Source of the DNA: GCA-2748575 sp965222725
GTDB taxonomy: Bacteria; Pseudomonadota; Gammaproteobacteria; Pseudomonadales; Ketobacteraceae
Reading direction: 5' to 3'
Assembly: GCA_965222725.1 (NCBI GenBank)
Contig: OZ244969.1
Span: 4,216,001-4,280,000, forward strand
DNA length: 64,000 nt
Positions 48,900 to 55,949 of this stretch are shown here, one piece after another (position 1 is the first letter of the stretch; every line of letters begins with the position of its first letter). Under the pieces are notes generated by a model that was given only the letters and a program-made list of their open reading frames with translations, did no database searches and was not told where the DNA came from. The position numbers were made by a program, and so were the translations under genes.

Positions 48900-49805
48900 T
48901 CAGGCTTTTAAACGGAGAATAATACGGGCACCGTTTAACACAATCAGCCCAATCAACAACCCAATCACCAAGTCAGGATAGGGTGAACCTGTCCAGGCAA
49001 CTAAAGCTCCCGCGAGAATAACACCAGTATTGGCGATTACATCATTGGCCGAGAAGATCCAACTTGCTTTCATATGGGCACCACCGTCCTTGTTTTTGCC
49101 GATCAGTATCAGACAGTAGACGTTTGCCGCTAAAGCAATCAATCCGAAGCTCATCATCAACGTAGATACCGGCTCACTGCCAAACCAGAAACGTCTTCCC
49201 ACTTCCAATAACGCACCAAAGGCCAGCAGCATTTGCAACCAACCCGAGAAATGGGCGGCGCGCACTTTCAAGAAGCTGCTGCGACCAACGGCATAAAGGG
49301 CCAGTCCATACACGGCGGCATCCGCGAACATATCCAGTGAGTCGGCGATCAGGCCGGTAGACTGCGCTACCCAACCAACTGAAAACTCCACCACAAACAT
49401 CAAGGCATTGATCGCCAACAATATTTTGAGCACCGCGGCATCCTTCTTTTCCATATCAGATGCTGAGGCATGAGCTTGAGATAGCGCTTCGTTATCGATC
49501 TTTTGTGAAGATATTAACGTGGCGCCCAGACCCAACGATTCTAGCGCGGTGATAATCTCCTCAACCGCATTGCTATGAAATACCCGAACCTGGCGTGCAG
49601 GAATGTCAAACTCCAGCGCAATGGATTGCTGAACTGCGTCAAGCGCCAGGCGAATCATGCGCTCTTCGGAAGGGCAGTCCATTTGAGGAACTGAAAACTC
49701 GGTGATATAACCCCCTGATTCTATTGAGGGTTTTTCTTCGGTTGTACTCAACTTGTTGTCAGTTATGACCGTCACATCGGACCCGCAACAGTTTTTCTCG
49801 GTCAT
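48900..49805 (-). CDS. Cation diffusion facilitator-type exporter with N-terminal HMA-like domain
   Basis: A 301-residue inner-membrane protein that should export divalent Cd, Zn or Pb. The N-terminal 100 residues hold an HMA-like fold, with MDCPSEERMIRLAL in place of MxCxxC, so one Cys remains. Six helices follow. SLDMFADAAVYGLALY in the second carries the Asp-x3-Asp transport site, and FSANDVIANTGVILAGALV in the fifth contains the second. No long cytoplasmic C-terminal domain is seen. It is expressed from the MerR-type promoter at 49838-49868, divergent from the regulator. Confidence 0.85.
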   Translation of the reverse strand: MTEKNCCGSDVTVITDNKLSTTEEKPSIESGGYITEFSVPQMDCPSEERMIRLALDAVQQSIALEFDIPARQVRVFHSNAVEEIITALESLGLGATLISSQKIDNEALSQAHASASDMEKKDAAVLKILLAINALMFVVEFSVGWVAQSTGLIADSLDMFADAAVYGLALYAVGRSSFLKVRAAHFSGWLQMLLAFGALLEVGRRFWFGSEPVSTLMMSFGLIALAANVYCLILIGKNKDGGAHMKASWIFSANDVIANTGVILAGALVAWTGSPYPDLVIGLLIGLIVLNGARIILRLKA

Positions 49806-49837
49806 TTCAAAGCCTTCTGGTATCTCTCAATGGATAT

Positions 49838-49868
49838 AATGTAAACTCTATAGCCACTATAGAGTCAA
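49838..49868 (-). promoter_or_regulatory. CadR/PbrR-type promoter with MerR operator
   Basis: On the minus strand a -35 TTGACT (49863-49868) and a -10 TACATT (49838-49843) have a 19-bp spacer. It contains the symmetric ACTCTATAG...CTATAGAGT dyad. It drives the CDF-lspA unit and overlaps the upstream region of the divergent regulator gene. Confidence 0.85.
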
Positions 49869-49885
49869 GATCGACGGGATACAGA

Positions 49886-50293
49886 ATGAAAATCGGTGAA
49901 CTAGCAAAACTAACGGATTGTTCGATCCAAGCTATTCGCTACTACGAAAAAGAAGGCCTGATTGCGTCAAGTGCACGCAGTGAAGGGAATTTTCGCCTCT
50001 ACAATCAGACCGCAGTCCAAAGGCTACTGTTTATCAAACTCTGCCGTAAACTGGATCTCAGTATGTTCGAGATTCGTCAGTTACTCACACTAAAAAGCTC
50101 ACCGGGTGCGCAATGTGATCAAGTCAATCACATGATGGATACGCACATTCAACAAGTGGAAACGCGCATTCAGGAGCTGGTTCAGCTGCGCGAGCATTTG
50201 AAAAAGCTTCGCCGCAGCTGCTCTAGTGAAAGGACGATCGAAGAGTGCGGCATCTTGCAACAGTTAAACTCCGATCAGCATCAGAAACGGTAA
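49886..50293 (+). CDS. Cd(II)/Pb(II)-responsive MerR-family regulator (CadR/PbrR)
   Basis: A 135-residue activator with the N-terminal winged helix (KIGELAKLTDCSIQAIRYYEKEG). The metal-binding cysteines are Cys77, Cys112 and Cys121 (GAQCDQ, RRSCSSE, EECGIL). Three such cysteines define Cd/Pb sensors such as CadR and PbrR. It is transcribed divergently from the CDF-lspA genes across a MerR-type operator. The closeness of start and operator suggests autoregulation. Confidence 0.92.
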   Translation: MKIGELAKLTDCSIQAIRYYEKEGLIASSARSEGNFRLYNQTAVQRLLFIKLCRKLDLSMFEIRQLLTLKSSPGAQCDQVNHMMDTHIQQVETRIQELVQLREHLKKLRRSCSSERTIEECGILQQLNSDQHQKR

Positions 50294-50666
50294 CGCGCAT
50301 TTTCTCTGACAGATCGCTCGCGAGGCAGCATCAGGAATATAATGGCATGAAGGTTGGCTCGTTTCAGGCGTTGCAATAACAGTGTGTGCCTGCAATCAGG
50401 CATCTCGGTGTTCTTTAATTCATGTATAGCTAATGATCATTGATCGCAATGGTGAACCCTATAACCGCTATAGAGGCAGGATGGAGTAAAGATCTCAACC
50501 AAGTGGCAAGGAAACGTGCGAACAGTGAGAGTTCGCCTCAAACGCTTTGCGCGGACTATGTCTGGTGTGTCGGTACAGCGGCAGCTGACCATGCACTGTG
50601 GTGTTGGGGATAGCGCTTTGGCAGATGACTTGGTCGCCGTCCGTTTCTGGAAAATTGCAAGCAATT
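50294..50666. other. Intergenic stretch with degenerate operator, no gene
   Basis: About 370 bp between the CadR/PbrR gene and the mercury unit. Several frames are open on both strands but show no family features, ribosome-binding sites or sensible composition. The only element seen is the degenerate CadR/PbrR-like dyad at 50457-50479. The region looks like a scar of rearrangement between two resistance modules. Confidence 0.5.
50457..50479. promoter_or_regulatory. Degenerate second copy of the CadR/PbrR operator
   Basis: CCCTATAACCGCTATAGAGG resembles the dyad at 49844-49862 with a few substitutions. Neither strand offers a good -35/-10 pair at 19-bp spacing. It is probably the decayed promoter of a lost metal-resistance gene. 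Confidence 0.45.
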
Positions 50667-50900
50667 TTAAGCGCCGCAACAGCCACCGTTGCCCTTACTT
50701 TCTGGTGTGAGTTGAATTGGCGGACAAGCTATGGTGCCATAAGAACAATACACGCAACAATCGCCAGCCTTCGGCTTCAACAAGGCGTGACACAGTTCGC
50801 ATTCGTAATACCACTGGCAGGCGTCTGTCGGCATGGTCTCCATCTTTTTATGCCCACATTTCGGACAGGTAAGCTCAGACTGTAGAATAACTTCGGTCAT
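50667..50900 (-). CDS. GDCC-type small Cys-rich protein of mer operons
   Basis: A 77-residue cytoplasmic protein. It begins with a CPKCGH zinc-finger-like pair, followed by WYYECELCHALL and the motif GDCCVYCSYGTIACPPIQ, ending NGGCCGA. Twelve cysteines in 77 residues point to strong thiol chemistry. The gene starts in a 4-bp overlap with merP. Short proteins with GDCC and CSYG motifs occur in many mer operons, but I know of no tested function. It may take Hg(II) from MerT. Confidence 0.78.
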   Translation of the reverse strand: MTEVILQSELTCPKCGHKKMETMPTDACQWYYECELCHALLKPKAGDCCVYCSYGTIACPPIQLTPESKGNGGCCGA

Positions 50901-51184
50901 CGTTTTTTCTCGCTAACAATGGTTGATGGATATCCGGCATTGGTAGTGGCTTCGACCAAAGCGGTTGCGCTCGTTCGGGTATCTTCAAACGTCACTACCG
51001 CTCGTTTTTTCTTGTAGCTAACCTCTACGAAGGTAACGCCTTCGACCTTGTTCAGCGCCTTCTTCACCGTGACCGGGCACATGGCACAGTTCATGGTGGG
51101 CAGATTCAGCGTAACCGTTTGTGGTTTGGCCAGCGCGGGAAGGCTAATGATAACGAGTGCGAAAGCAAGCAAGATTTTCTTCAT
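50897..51184 (-). CDS. merP: Periplasmic mercury-binding protein MerP
   Basis: A 95-residue periplasmic carrier for Hg(II). The signal peptide ends PALA-KPQ. The HMA domain has the metal motif TMNCAMCPVTVKKAL, giving the expected CxxC pair. The remaining fold ends in the typical second strand and helix (VSYKKKRAVVTFED). I chose MKKILL as start because GAGA lies upstream; an ATG five codons earlier lacks a site. It lies 24 bp after merT and hands mercury to MerT. Confidence 0.92.
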   Translation of the reverse strand: MKKILLAFALVIISLPALAKPQTVTLNLPTMNCAMCPVTVKKALNKVEGVTFVEVSYKKKRAVVTFEDTRTSATALVEATTNAGYPSTIVSEKKR

Positions 51185-51208
51185 GGCGAATCTCAACATT
51201 TTAAACGT

Positions 51209-51556
51209 TTAAACCACCAGGGGAATCCAGTAGCCACTCATGACAAGAGCCAGTGCTACCATTGCGATAATCCAGAATATAATCTGCCGCCGCTTTCTCG
51301 TTTGCGAGACCGAGCAAGTAGTACCGGGTTGGCAGACCTCGATGGGTCGATGGATCTGCCAACCCGCCCATCCGAACAATGCCAGCACGGCGGCGATGAA
51401 TAAGGGGCGATATGGCGCCAGCAGCGTCAGGTTACCGATCCAAGCCCCGCTGATCCCCAGCGTAAGCAACACAAAAGGCCCGACACAGCAAAGGCCCGCG
51501 CCGATAGCGGCGATAAGCCCGCCGATGATGGGCAGATTGGATTCTTTCTGGGGCAC
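51209..51556 (-). CDS. merT: Mercuric transport protein MerT
   Basis: A 115-residue inner-membrane importer of Hg(II). Three helices are visible. The first contains the vicinal cysteines in GAGLCCVGPFVLL, and the cytoplasmic loop has the second pair in VCQPGTTC. The start is a GTG with GAGGAG six bases upstream. It is the first gene after the mer operator. Mercury import is normally paired with MerA reductase, which is absent here. Confidence 0.93.
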   Translation of the reverse strand: MPQKESNLPIIGGLIAAIGAGLCCVGPFVLLTLGISGAWIGNLTLLAPYRPLFIAAVLALFGWAGWQIHRPIEVCQPGTTCSVSQTRKRRQIIFWIIAMVALALVMSGYWIPLVV

Positions 51557-51589
51557 GGCTTACTCCTCTGATGTATGTTATGGGAGTAA

Positions 51590-51620
51590 GTGTAAAGGCC
51601 GTACCAGAGTACGGTGTCAA
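51590..51620 (-). promoter_or_regulatory. merT promoter with MerR operator
   Basis: On the minus strand a -35 TTGACA (51615-51620) and a -10 TTACAC (51590-51595) with a 19-bp spacer enclose the dyad CCGTACTCTGGTACGG. This is the classic mercury operator. The merR gene lies upstream on the same strand rather than divergent. Confidence 0.88.
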
Positions 51621-51628
51621 TCAAGAAA

Positions 51629-52033
51629 TCAGGGGGCTATATTATCGTCTGGTTGAAGGGATTCGATGATGGGACAATGGGTCTGGTCCGGATTGACGGC
51701 GCACTGGTTCAGCAGATCATCGAGGACGATTTCCAGACGCCGCAGATCGGCCAGCTTGGCGCGTACGCTGGCAAGTTTCTGAGCTGCCATGCACTGAACT
51801 TCCCGACAGGGTGATTCTCCGAGTTCAAGCAGGTTAGCGATCTCCTCCAGGGTAAACCCCAGTTCCTGGGCGCGTTTGATGAATAAGATCCGGGCCAGAG
51901 TTGCCCTGGAATAGATGCGGTAACCCTCGGGCGGTTTGGGCGGTTGCGCGATCAACCCTCGGCGCTCATAGTAGCGGATGGTCTCGACGTTTACGGTCGC
52001 CGTCTTGGCTAGTTGTCCGATGGTATATGTCAT
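51629..52033 (-). CDS. merR: Mercuric resistance regulator MerR
   Basis: A 134-residue activator/repressor. The N-terminal helix-turn-helix is YTIGQLAKTATVNVETIRYYE. The Hg(II) ligands are Cys76, Cys111 and Cys120, with the 35- and 9-residue spacing of Tn501 MerR. An extra Cys81 is present. The gene is upstream of, and in the same direction as, merT. In Tn21-type operons it would be divergent, while same-direction arrangement is known in other Gram-negative loci. The operator lies between it and merT. Confidence 0.93.
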   Translation of the reverse strand: MTYTIGQLAKTATVNVETIRYYERRGLIAQPPKPPEGYRIYSRATLARILFIKRAQELGFTLEEIANLLELGESPCREVQCMAAQKLASVRAKLADLRRLEIVLDDLLNQCAVNPDQTHCPIIESLQPDDNIAP

Positions 52034-52055
52034 GGCTACCGTGCAACGTGAACCA

Positions 52056-52418
52056 TCATGCCACCAGGCTCAAATGGGCATCAATGACATCCCAAGGGGC
52101 CTGCAAGGTGCCAGATTCCGTCCGCTCCAACAAACCCGCTTCCTCCAGGGCGCGGGTATCGGTATGAACATTCTTGTAGTCACGCGCCAATGTGGTTGCC
52201 AGCGCCCGTACACTGATCGGGCCCTGTTGGCGGAGTGTTCTCAGCACCTCCAGTCGCCGAGGGGTAATCACCGTCAGGAGCATGGAGAGGTCTTCAAAAT
52301 TCAGGTGAACCTCTGTATCGCTTTTATCTCCACGTTCCGCCCGCTCCCAGGCTTCCAAAAAGCGATCAAACCCTTTGTCAGGGCTTTCTGTGCCAATATG
52401 GATATGCTGTTTAGTCAT
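52056..52418 (-). CDS. HTH antitoxin of a TumE/TumA-like pair
   Basis: A protein of 120 residues started at MTKQHIH, with GAGGTGAG upstream. It contains a winged-helix (VITPRRLEVLRTLRQQGPISVRALATTLARDYKNVHTDTRALEEAGLL). Its ATG overlaps the toxin gene's end by 8 bp, which couples translation. HTH proteins of this form act as antitoxin and autorepressor in TumE/TumA-like systems. It lies immediately downstream of the toxin and just upstream of merR. Confidence 0.75.
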   Translation of the reverse strand: MTKQHIHIGTESPDKGFDRFLEAWERAERGDKSDTEVHLNFEDLSMLLTVITPRRLEVLRTLRQQGPISVRALATTLARDYKNVHTDTRALEEAGLLERTESGTLQAPWDVIDAHLSLVA

Positions 52419-52719
52419 GTTGCTCACCTCGCAGTCGTTCGATATCGGCTTTAAAGTCGGCGATAAATTGTTGCACGGAGATCCAGGTGTATTTCTCTTC
52501 GTGCTCTTGTCCTCCAGCGTCTCCGTAATGTCGGTGACCCCCTTTGCCGCGTTCATTGTCGTAGTGGACCAGGCAGTGGCCGGACTCGCCGTAATAGAGC
52601 CGGTATTTCAACCCGTAATGTCGCTCCGTGTCGGGAGTCGGTGATCGCCAGATCACCATTTCGCGGATGGCGCCGTCCCGGCAGACGTACTTGTCCCTGA
52701 AGAGTAAAACTACTTTCAT
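52411..52719 (-). CDS. TumE/DUF6516-type toxin
   Basis: A protein of about 102 residues starting at MKVVLLF. Its sequence has DGAIREMVIWRSP near the start, YGLKYRLYYGESG in the middle and HYDNERGKGGHRHYGD further on, which resembles the TumE toxin family (DUF6516). Family members act with an HTH antitoxin encoded downstream, as here. No strong ribosome-binding site is seen. It adjoins a decayed Tn3-type transposase. The toxic activity is inferred from the family resemblance. Confidence 0.7.
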   Translation of the reverse strand: MKVVLLFRDKYVCRDGAIREMVIWRSPTPDTERHYGLKYRLYYGESGHCLVHYDNERGKGGHRHYGDAGGQEHEEKYTWISVQQFIADFKADIERLRGEQHD

Positions 52720-52816
52720 ATGGCCAACGATACCATATGGTGTATGTGCGTAATAGTGGTGCATAGTATCGATTTTCTATGGAATGCAACCGAGTTTATA
52801 AAGATCCAGAATAATC

Positions 52817-53560
52817 ATGACCGCTTTACATGAAACCGCTTATCCGCGGTTAAAGTCTCAGCCGACACCAGAGGATCTGGTTACCGTCTACGCCAAACGA
52901 GGAACAGCTTGAAATGGTTCGATCCCAGACTCGCCAGCCTACCGCTCGCTTGGGATTCATGGTGTTACTAAAGACCTTTCAGCGCCCGGGCTATTTTGTT
53001 CCCATTGTTGAACTGTCTGAGGCAACTCTGAATGATCTGATGAGCTGCCTAGAACTCAAAAGTCAGGCCGCTCCTCTGGAAAATCACGATACTTCCGGCG
53101 CTTCTCAGCGGCATCTTAAGTCGATCCGAGACTTCCTGGGTATGCCCGGTTAGCGACACCACCCTTGAGTTTCCCAAGTCTACGTGGCGTGAGGCGGCCA
53201 CCACCAAAGACGAGATCCCAGATATCATCAACGTGGGCCTGGAGCCTGGAGTCGATGGCAAAAGCCCGGTACGAACTGCTCGCATTTGGTGCCTGCGTGC
53301 GCTAGGCAAAAGCAGCAAGAGCACAGGTCAATAGTGAGTTGTTCGAGGCTGTTACCATGGACTGTCTGAAAGCGCCAAAATCCGTATTCAAGAGGTTCTG
53401 ACACCCTCTACGAAAACGAGCCAACCCAATTGACGTTGGGATCTCATCAACGTCAAGCAGGAGCCGCGAAAGCCGACGGTCAGCAATGTGAAGGAGTTTG
53501 TGGAACACCTGCGCGGGTTGCTAACCTTTGACGATGACCCCAGTGCACCAGCCACACTAG
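52817..53560 (+). pseudogene. Tn3-family transposase remnant (N-terminal part, frameshifted)
   Basis: The start MTALHETAYPRLKSQPTPEDL is followed by a frameshift near 52895-52914. The next frame continues with SQTRQPTARLGFMVLLKTFQRPGYFV. Further segments in shifted frames read WREAATTKDEIPDIINVGLE and NVKEFVEHLRGL. All lie in the order expected for the N-terminal DUF4158 region of Tn3 transposases. The catalytic domain, resolvase and inverted ends are not seen. Its presence next to a mercury unit suggests the mer genes came with a Tn3-type transposon. Confidence 0.75.
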
Positions 53561-53934
53561 ATCCAGAAAAGGTGTATTGTTGTTATCTATCCAGCGTTCC
53601 ACATTTTGTGGGGTTCAATATTAATGGAACTCCGGTTGTTGATATTCATATTTTAGAGCGCTATTTCGTACTTGGAAGCTTGACCGCGTACCATATTGAC
53701 TGTGCTAGACTCATTGATAAGCCATTATATCGTAACGCCCAGGAAGCGGAGGATCGTCTAAACGATTATCTTCATCGGCGACCACAATTTGAAAGTACTC
53801 GAAAGTGTTTAAAAAAGGACATTCAAGCTTTACCGTTCATTTTTGATAAAAGTAAAGTCGATGTCGAAGAATATTCGGTTGACTGTGACCCAAATACTCA
53901 CACAAGGATTACACTACAAGCACTCGAAGAGTGA
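53488..53934 (+). CDS. Chimeric frame: Tn3-transposase fragment joined to unknown protein
   Basis: An open frame of 148 codons. The first 20 or so residues (VKEFVEHLRGLLTF) derive from the Tn3 transposase remnant. The rest, from about VYCCYLSSVPHFVG to the end, is a different sequence, polar with many Asp and Arg and no transmembrane segment. The unknown part could be a separate gene starting at an internal GTG near 53571. I do not recognise it. Base composition after 53570 is more AT-rich than upstream, consistent with joining of unrelated DNA. Confidence 0.4.
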   Translation: MKEFVEHLRGLLTFDDDPSAPATLDPEKVYCCYLSSVPHFVGFNINGTPVVDIHILERYFVLGSLTAYHIDCARLIDKPLYRNAQEAEDRLNDYLHRRPQFESTRKCLKKDIQALPFIFDKSKVDVEEYSVDCDPNTHTRITLQALEE

Positions 53935-54329
53935 CATCGGGTGCATGACCATGTTTTAGACCCATGATTTTCTCAAGAGAGTAACCGACAGATAAAAAAA
54001 ACAACATAATCTCTTACTTATCGACACCTGTATGAAAAACCAAGTAATAGAACAATATGCGAGGATCACTAGACTACCCTATCCGCTATACACCGGGCAC
54101 GAAATTAACTACTTTAGTTGGAAACCAAGGCTTCTCGATCATTTAATCACCTAAAGCTTAATATTTACCACTTTAGTTGGATATTTTTGTCTATGTGATT
54201 GATTTGTCTATATATCAACCAAAATTTCTTTACTACTTTAGTTGGATGCCCATTTTTAGCGCACCAAATCGTAATACCCTGAGCATGCAGCTCGACTTTC
54301 GGCTTTAGTGCAAAGTCCAAAACTCCGGA
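53935..54329. other. AT-rich intergenic stretch with a three-copy repeat, no gene
   Basis: About 395 bp between the chimeric frame and the hydrolase gene. It is distinctly AT-rich and holds three spaced copies of a 19-bp repeat (54105-54247). I see no gene or terminator of standard form. Confidence 0.6.
54105..54247. repeat. Three spaced direct repeats, core ACTTTAGTTGGA
   Basis: Copies at 54105-54123, 54164-54182 and 54229-54247 follow the consensus TTTACTACTTTAGTTGGAT with at most three differences. The 12-base core ACTTTAGTTGGA is identical in all. They repeat every 59 and 65 bases with unrelated sequence between. Repeats are too short and too few to call CRISPR; an iteron, protein-binding array or recombination scar are alternatives. 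Confidence 0.7.
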
Positions 54330-55256
54330 TTAAACCGGCAGTACTTTATTCAGGAAACCAAGCTGAGGCTTGATAACATCGGGAAAGTACGGCTCAAAGT
54401 AAGGATCAAAATGATCCGCATCGAGTTGGACCACACTGAGATGGGGATTGGCCACCCTACGCACTTTATCTTCAACAAACGGCGCCACCGTGTCGCGGGT
54501 CGCGCCCACGATCAGCATCGGAACCTGCACTTCCTTGAGGCGGGTCCAGGGACGATAGAACCCCATTGTCAGCACTGAGCGTGCGGTCACACGGTTAACA
54601 TACTTTGCTTCTGGGTGCGCATCGAGCCCCATTTGCAGCGCCTCCCAGGCATTGTCACGATCCATAGTGCCAAATTCGCCTTTGCGTGCCACCGTCGGGA
54701 TTTGAAGTTCGGGACCGGGTTTCAGCCATCCAACGATCCCCAAACCTATGAGTTGGGCCAGCCGTGGCAGGGGCACGGCACGCACGGTCGCGAGGCCGTC
54801 CAGCATAGGCACTTGTATGATGGCGCCGTGCAGATCTGGATGCTGGGTCGCAAGATCGACGACGTGGCCGCCGCCAAATGACGTGCCCCACAACACAATG
54901 CGATGCGCGGCCACCTGAGGCTGGCTTTTAAGATGTGCCAGTGCTGCGCTTGCCGCCTTCACCCGACGCCAGGGATTAATATTCTGACGAGGCCAGCCCC
55001 CACTCAACCCCCAACCGGGAAAATCAAACTCCATAACAGCATAGCCCGCGGCCACAAAATGGTTCACGAAAGAATAAGTCAGCGCTTGCTGCACACTGCC
55101 CCAGCCACCGACCATCAGGATTCCCGGCAGTTGCCTGTCGCCTGTGTCGTCAGGAACGTGAAGCATCGCGGAGCAAGTGTCTCCCTCCGTGACAAAAGTG
55201 GACTTGATGACCCTTGTGTTGATGTCAGACGTATCTGGATTGCGCCGGTTGATCAT
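54330..55256 (-). CDS. Alpha/beta hydrolase
   Basis: A hydrolase of 308 residues started at MINRRNPD, where AGGAG lies six bases upstream; a longer frame enters the operators. The nucleophile elbow is GTSFGGGH, the oxyanion region LMVGGWGS, and the acid and histidine fall near ATRDTVAP and DADHFDPYF. These belong to the dienelactone hydrolase/X-Pro dipeptidyl-peptidase-like group. The substrate is unknown. It is transcribed divergently from a TetR regulator over two palindromes, so it is probably induced by a small organic molecule. Confidence 0.87.
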   Translation of the reverse strand: MINRRNPDTSDINTRVIKSTFVTEGDTCSAMLHVPDDTGDRQLPGILMVGGWGSVQQALTYSFVNHFVAAGYAVMEFDFPGWGLSGGWPRQNINPWRRVKAASAALAHLKSQPQVAAHRIVLWGTSFGGGHVVDLATQHPDLHGAIIQVPMLDGLATVRAVPLPRLAQLIGLGIVGWLKPGPELQIPTVARKGEFGTMDRDNAWEALQMGLDAHPEAKYVNRVTARSVLTMGFYRPWTRLKEVQVPMLIVGATRDTVAPFVEDKVRRVANPHLSVVQLDADHFDPYFEPYFPDVIKPQLGFLNKVLPV

Positions 55257-55269
55257 GTTGACTCCTGCA

Positions 55270-55294
55270 TTGTGTTGAATACCGTTCAACACAA
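55270..55294. promoter_or_regulatory. Putative TetR operator 1
   Basis: TTGTGTTGAA and TTCAACACAA form a perfect 10-bp dyad around a 5-base centre. It lies 14 bp upstream of the hydrolase start and shares the core TGTTGAA with operator 2. The position would block hydrolase transcription when bound. Confidence 0.75.
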
Positions 55295-55305
55295 TGCTAA
55301 CCCAC

Positions 55306-55326
55306 TTGTTGAATATCATTCAACAA
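55306..55326. promoter_or_regulatory. Putative TetR operator 2
   Basis: TTGTTGAAT and ATTCAACAA form a perfect 9-bp dyad around ATC. A TATAAT-like box follows directly (55330-55335), so binding would also repress the tetR gene. The two dyads share their TTGAA/TTCAA half-sites. Confidence 0.75.
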
Positions 55327-55393
55327 AAGATATAATACCCATCAAACGTTTTTGCCGGAATGCTCACTCGACTGGACAACAGGAGTAAAACGA

Positions 55394-55927
55394 ATGGCGC
55401 GAATCAAGCGCGAGCAAGACCGGGATGAGAAGCGGGACGAGATCGTTGCTGCGGCGCGGCTATTATTTATGGAGGAAGGCTACGAGGCCACCTCGATAAG
55501 CCGCCTGGCCAGCGCAGCAGGGGTAGCCCCCAACACCATCTATTGGTATTTCAAAGACAAGGACGAGGTGCTGGTCGCGGTATTGGATGCCGAGTTCTCG
55601 GCGCGTATGAGCGAATATCTGGTGCTACAAACCCAAAGCCTTGTTGATCGCCTGCTCTGGGTTGCCAACCAGCTTGAGCGGGTCAGCCGCCTGGTGGGGA
55701 CCGTACATTCCCGGCTGGCGCTGTCGCCTGCTGTCAACACCTGGCATGATCGATTTCATGCCCTTACTGAGGAACTGCTTCGCCGGGAATTACAGCAAGC
55801 AGGCATAGCCCCGCAGAAAATCGAGGCATTGGTGAAGATCAGTGTATTCACCATTGAGGGGTTGCTCGCTCACCCTCTTCCGGAAGAGCAGAAACGCGCG
55901 ATCTGTGCTGCGCTGGTAAGCATTTAA
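55394..55927 (+). CDS. TetR-family regulator
   Basis: A 177-residue repressor starting at MARIKREQD, with AGGAG eight bases upstream; an in-frame upstream extension is ignored. The helix-turn-helix is ATSISRLASAAGVAPNTIYWYFKDKDE (about residues 37-63 in parts). The C-terminal ligand domain is helical and unassigned. It is divergent from the alpha/beta hydrolase and separated by two dyads that fit TetR operators. The ligand is unknown. Confidence 0.9.
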   Translation: MARIKREQDRDEKRDEIVAAARLLFMEEGYEATSISRLASAAGVAPNTIYWYFKDKDEVLVAVLDAEFSARMSEYLVLQTQSLVDRLLWVANQLERVSRLVGTVHSRLALSPAVNTWHDRFHALTEELLRRELQQAGIAPQKIEALVKISVFTIEGLLAHPLPEEQKRAICAALVSI

Positions 55928-55949
55928 TCTGCCGGGGAGGTTGCTGCAA

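Noticed and set aside
50437..50710. Several open frames in the gap after the Cd/Pb regulator
   Set aside because: No ribosome-binding site, no family features and overlapping frames on both strands; probably chance.
52817..53560. Active Tn3-type transposon
   Set aside because: Only the N-terminal part of the transposase is found, with several frameshifts and no resolvase or inverted ends.
54105..54247. CRISPR array
   Set aside because: Repeats are 19 bases with only three copies, the unit differs between copies, and no cas gene is present.
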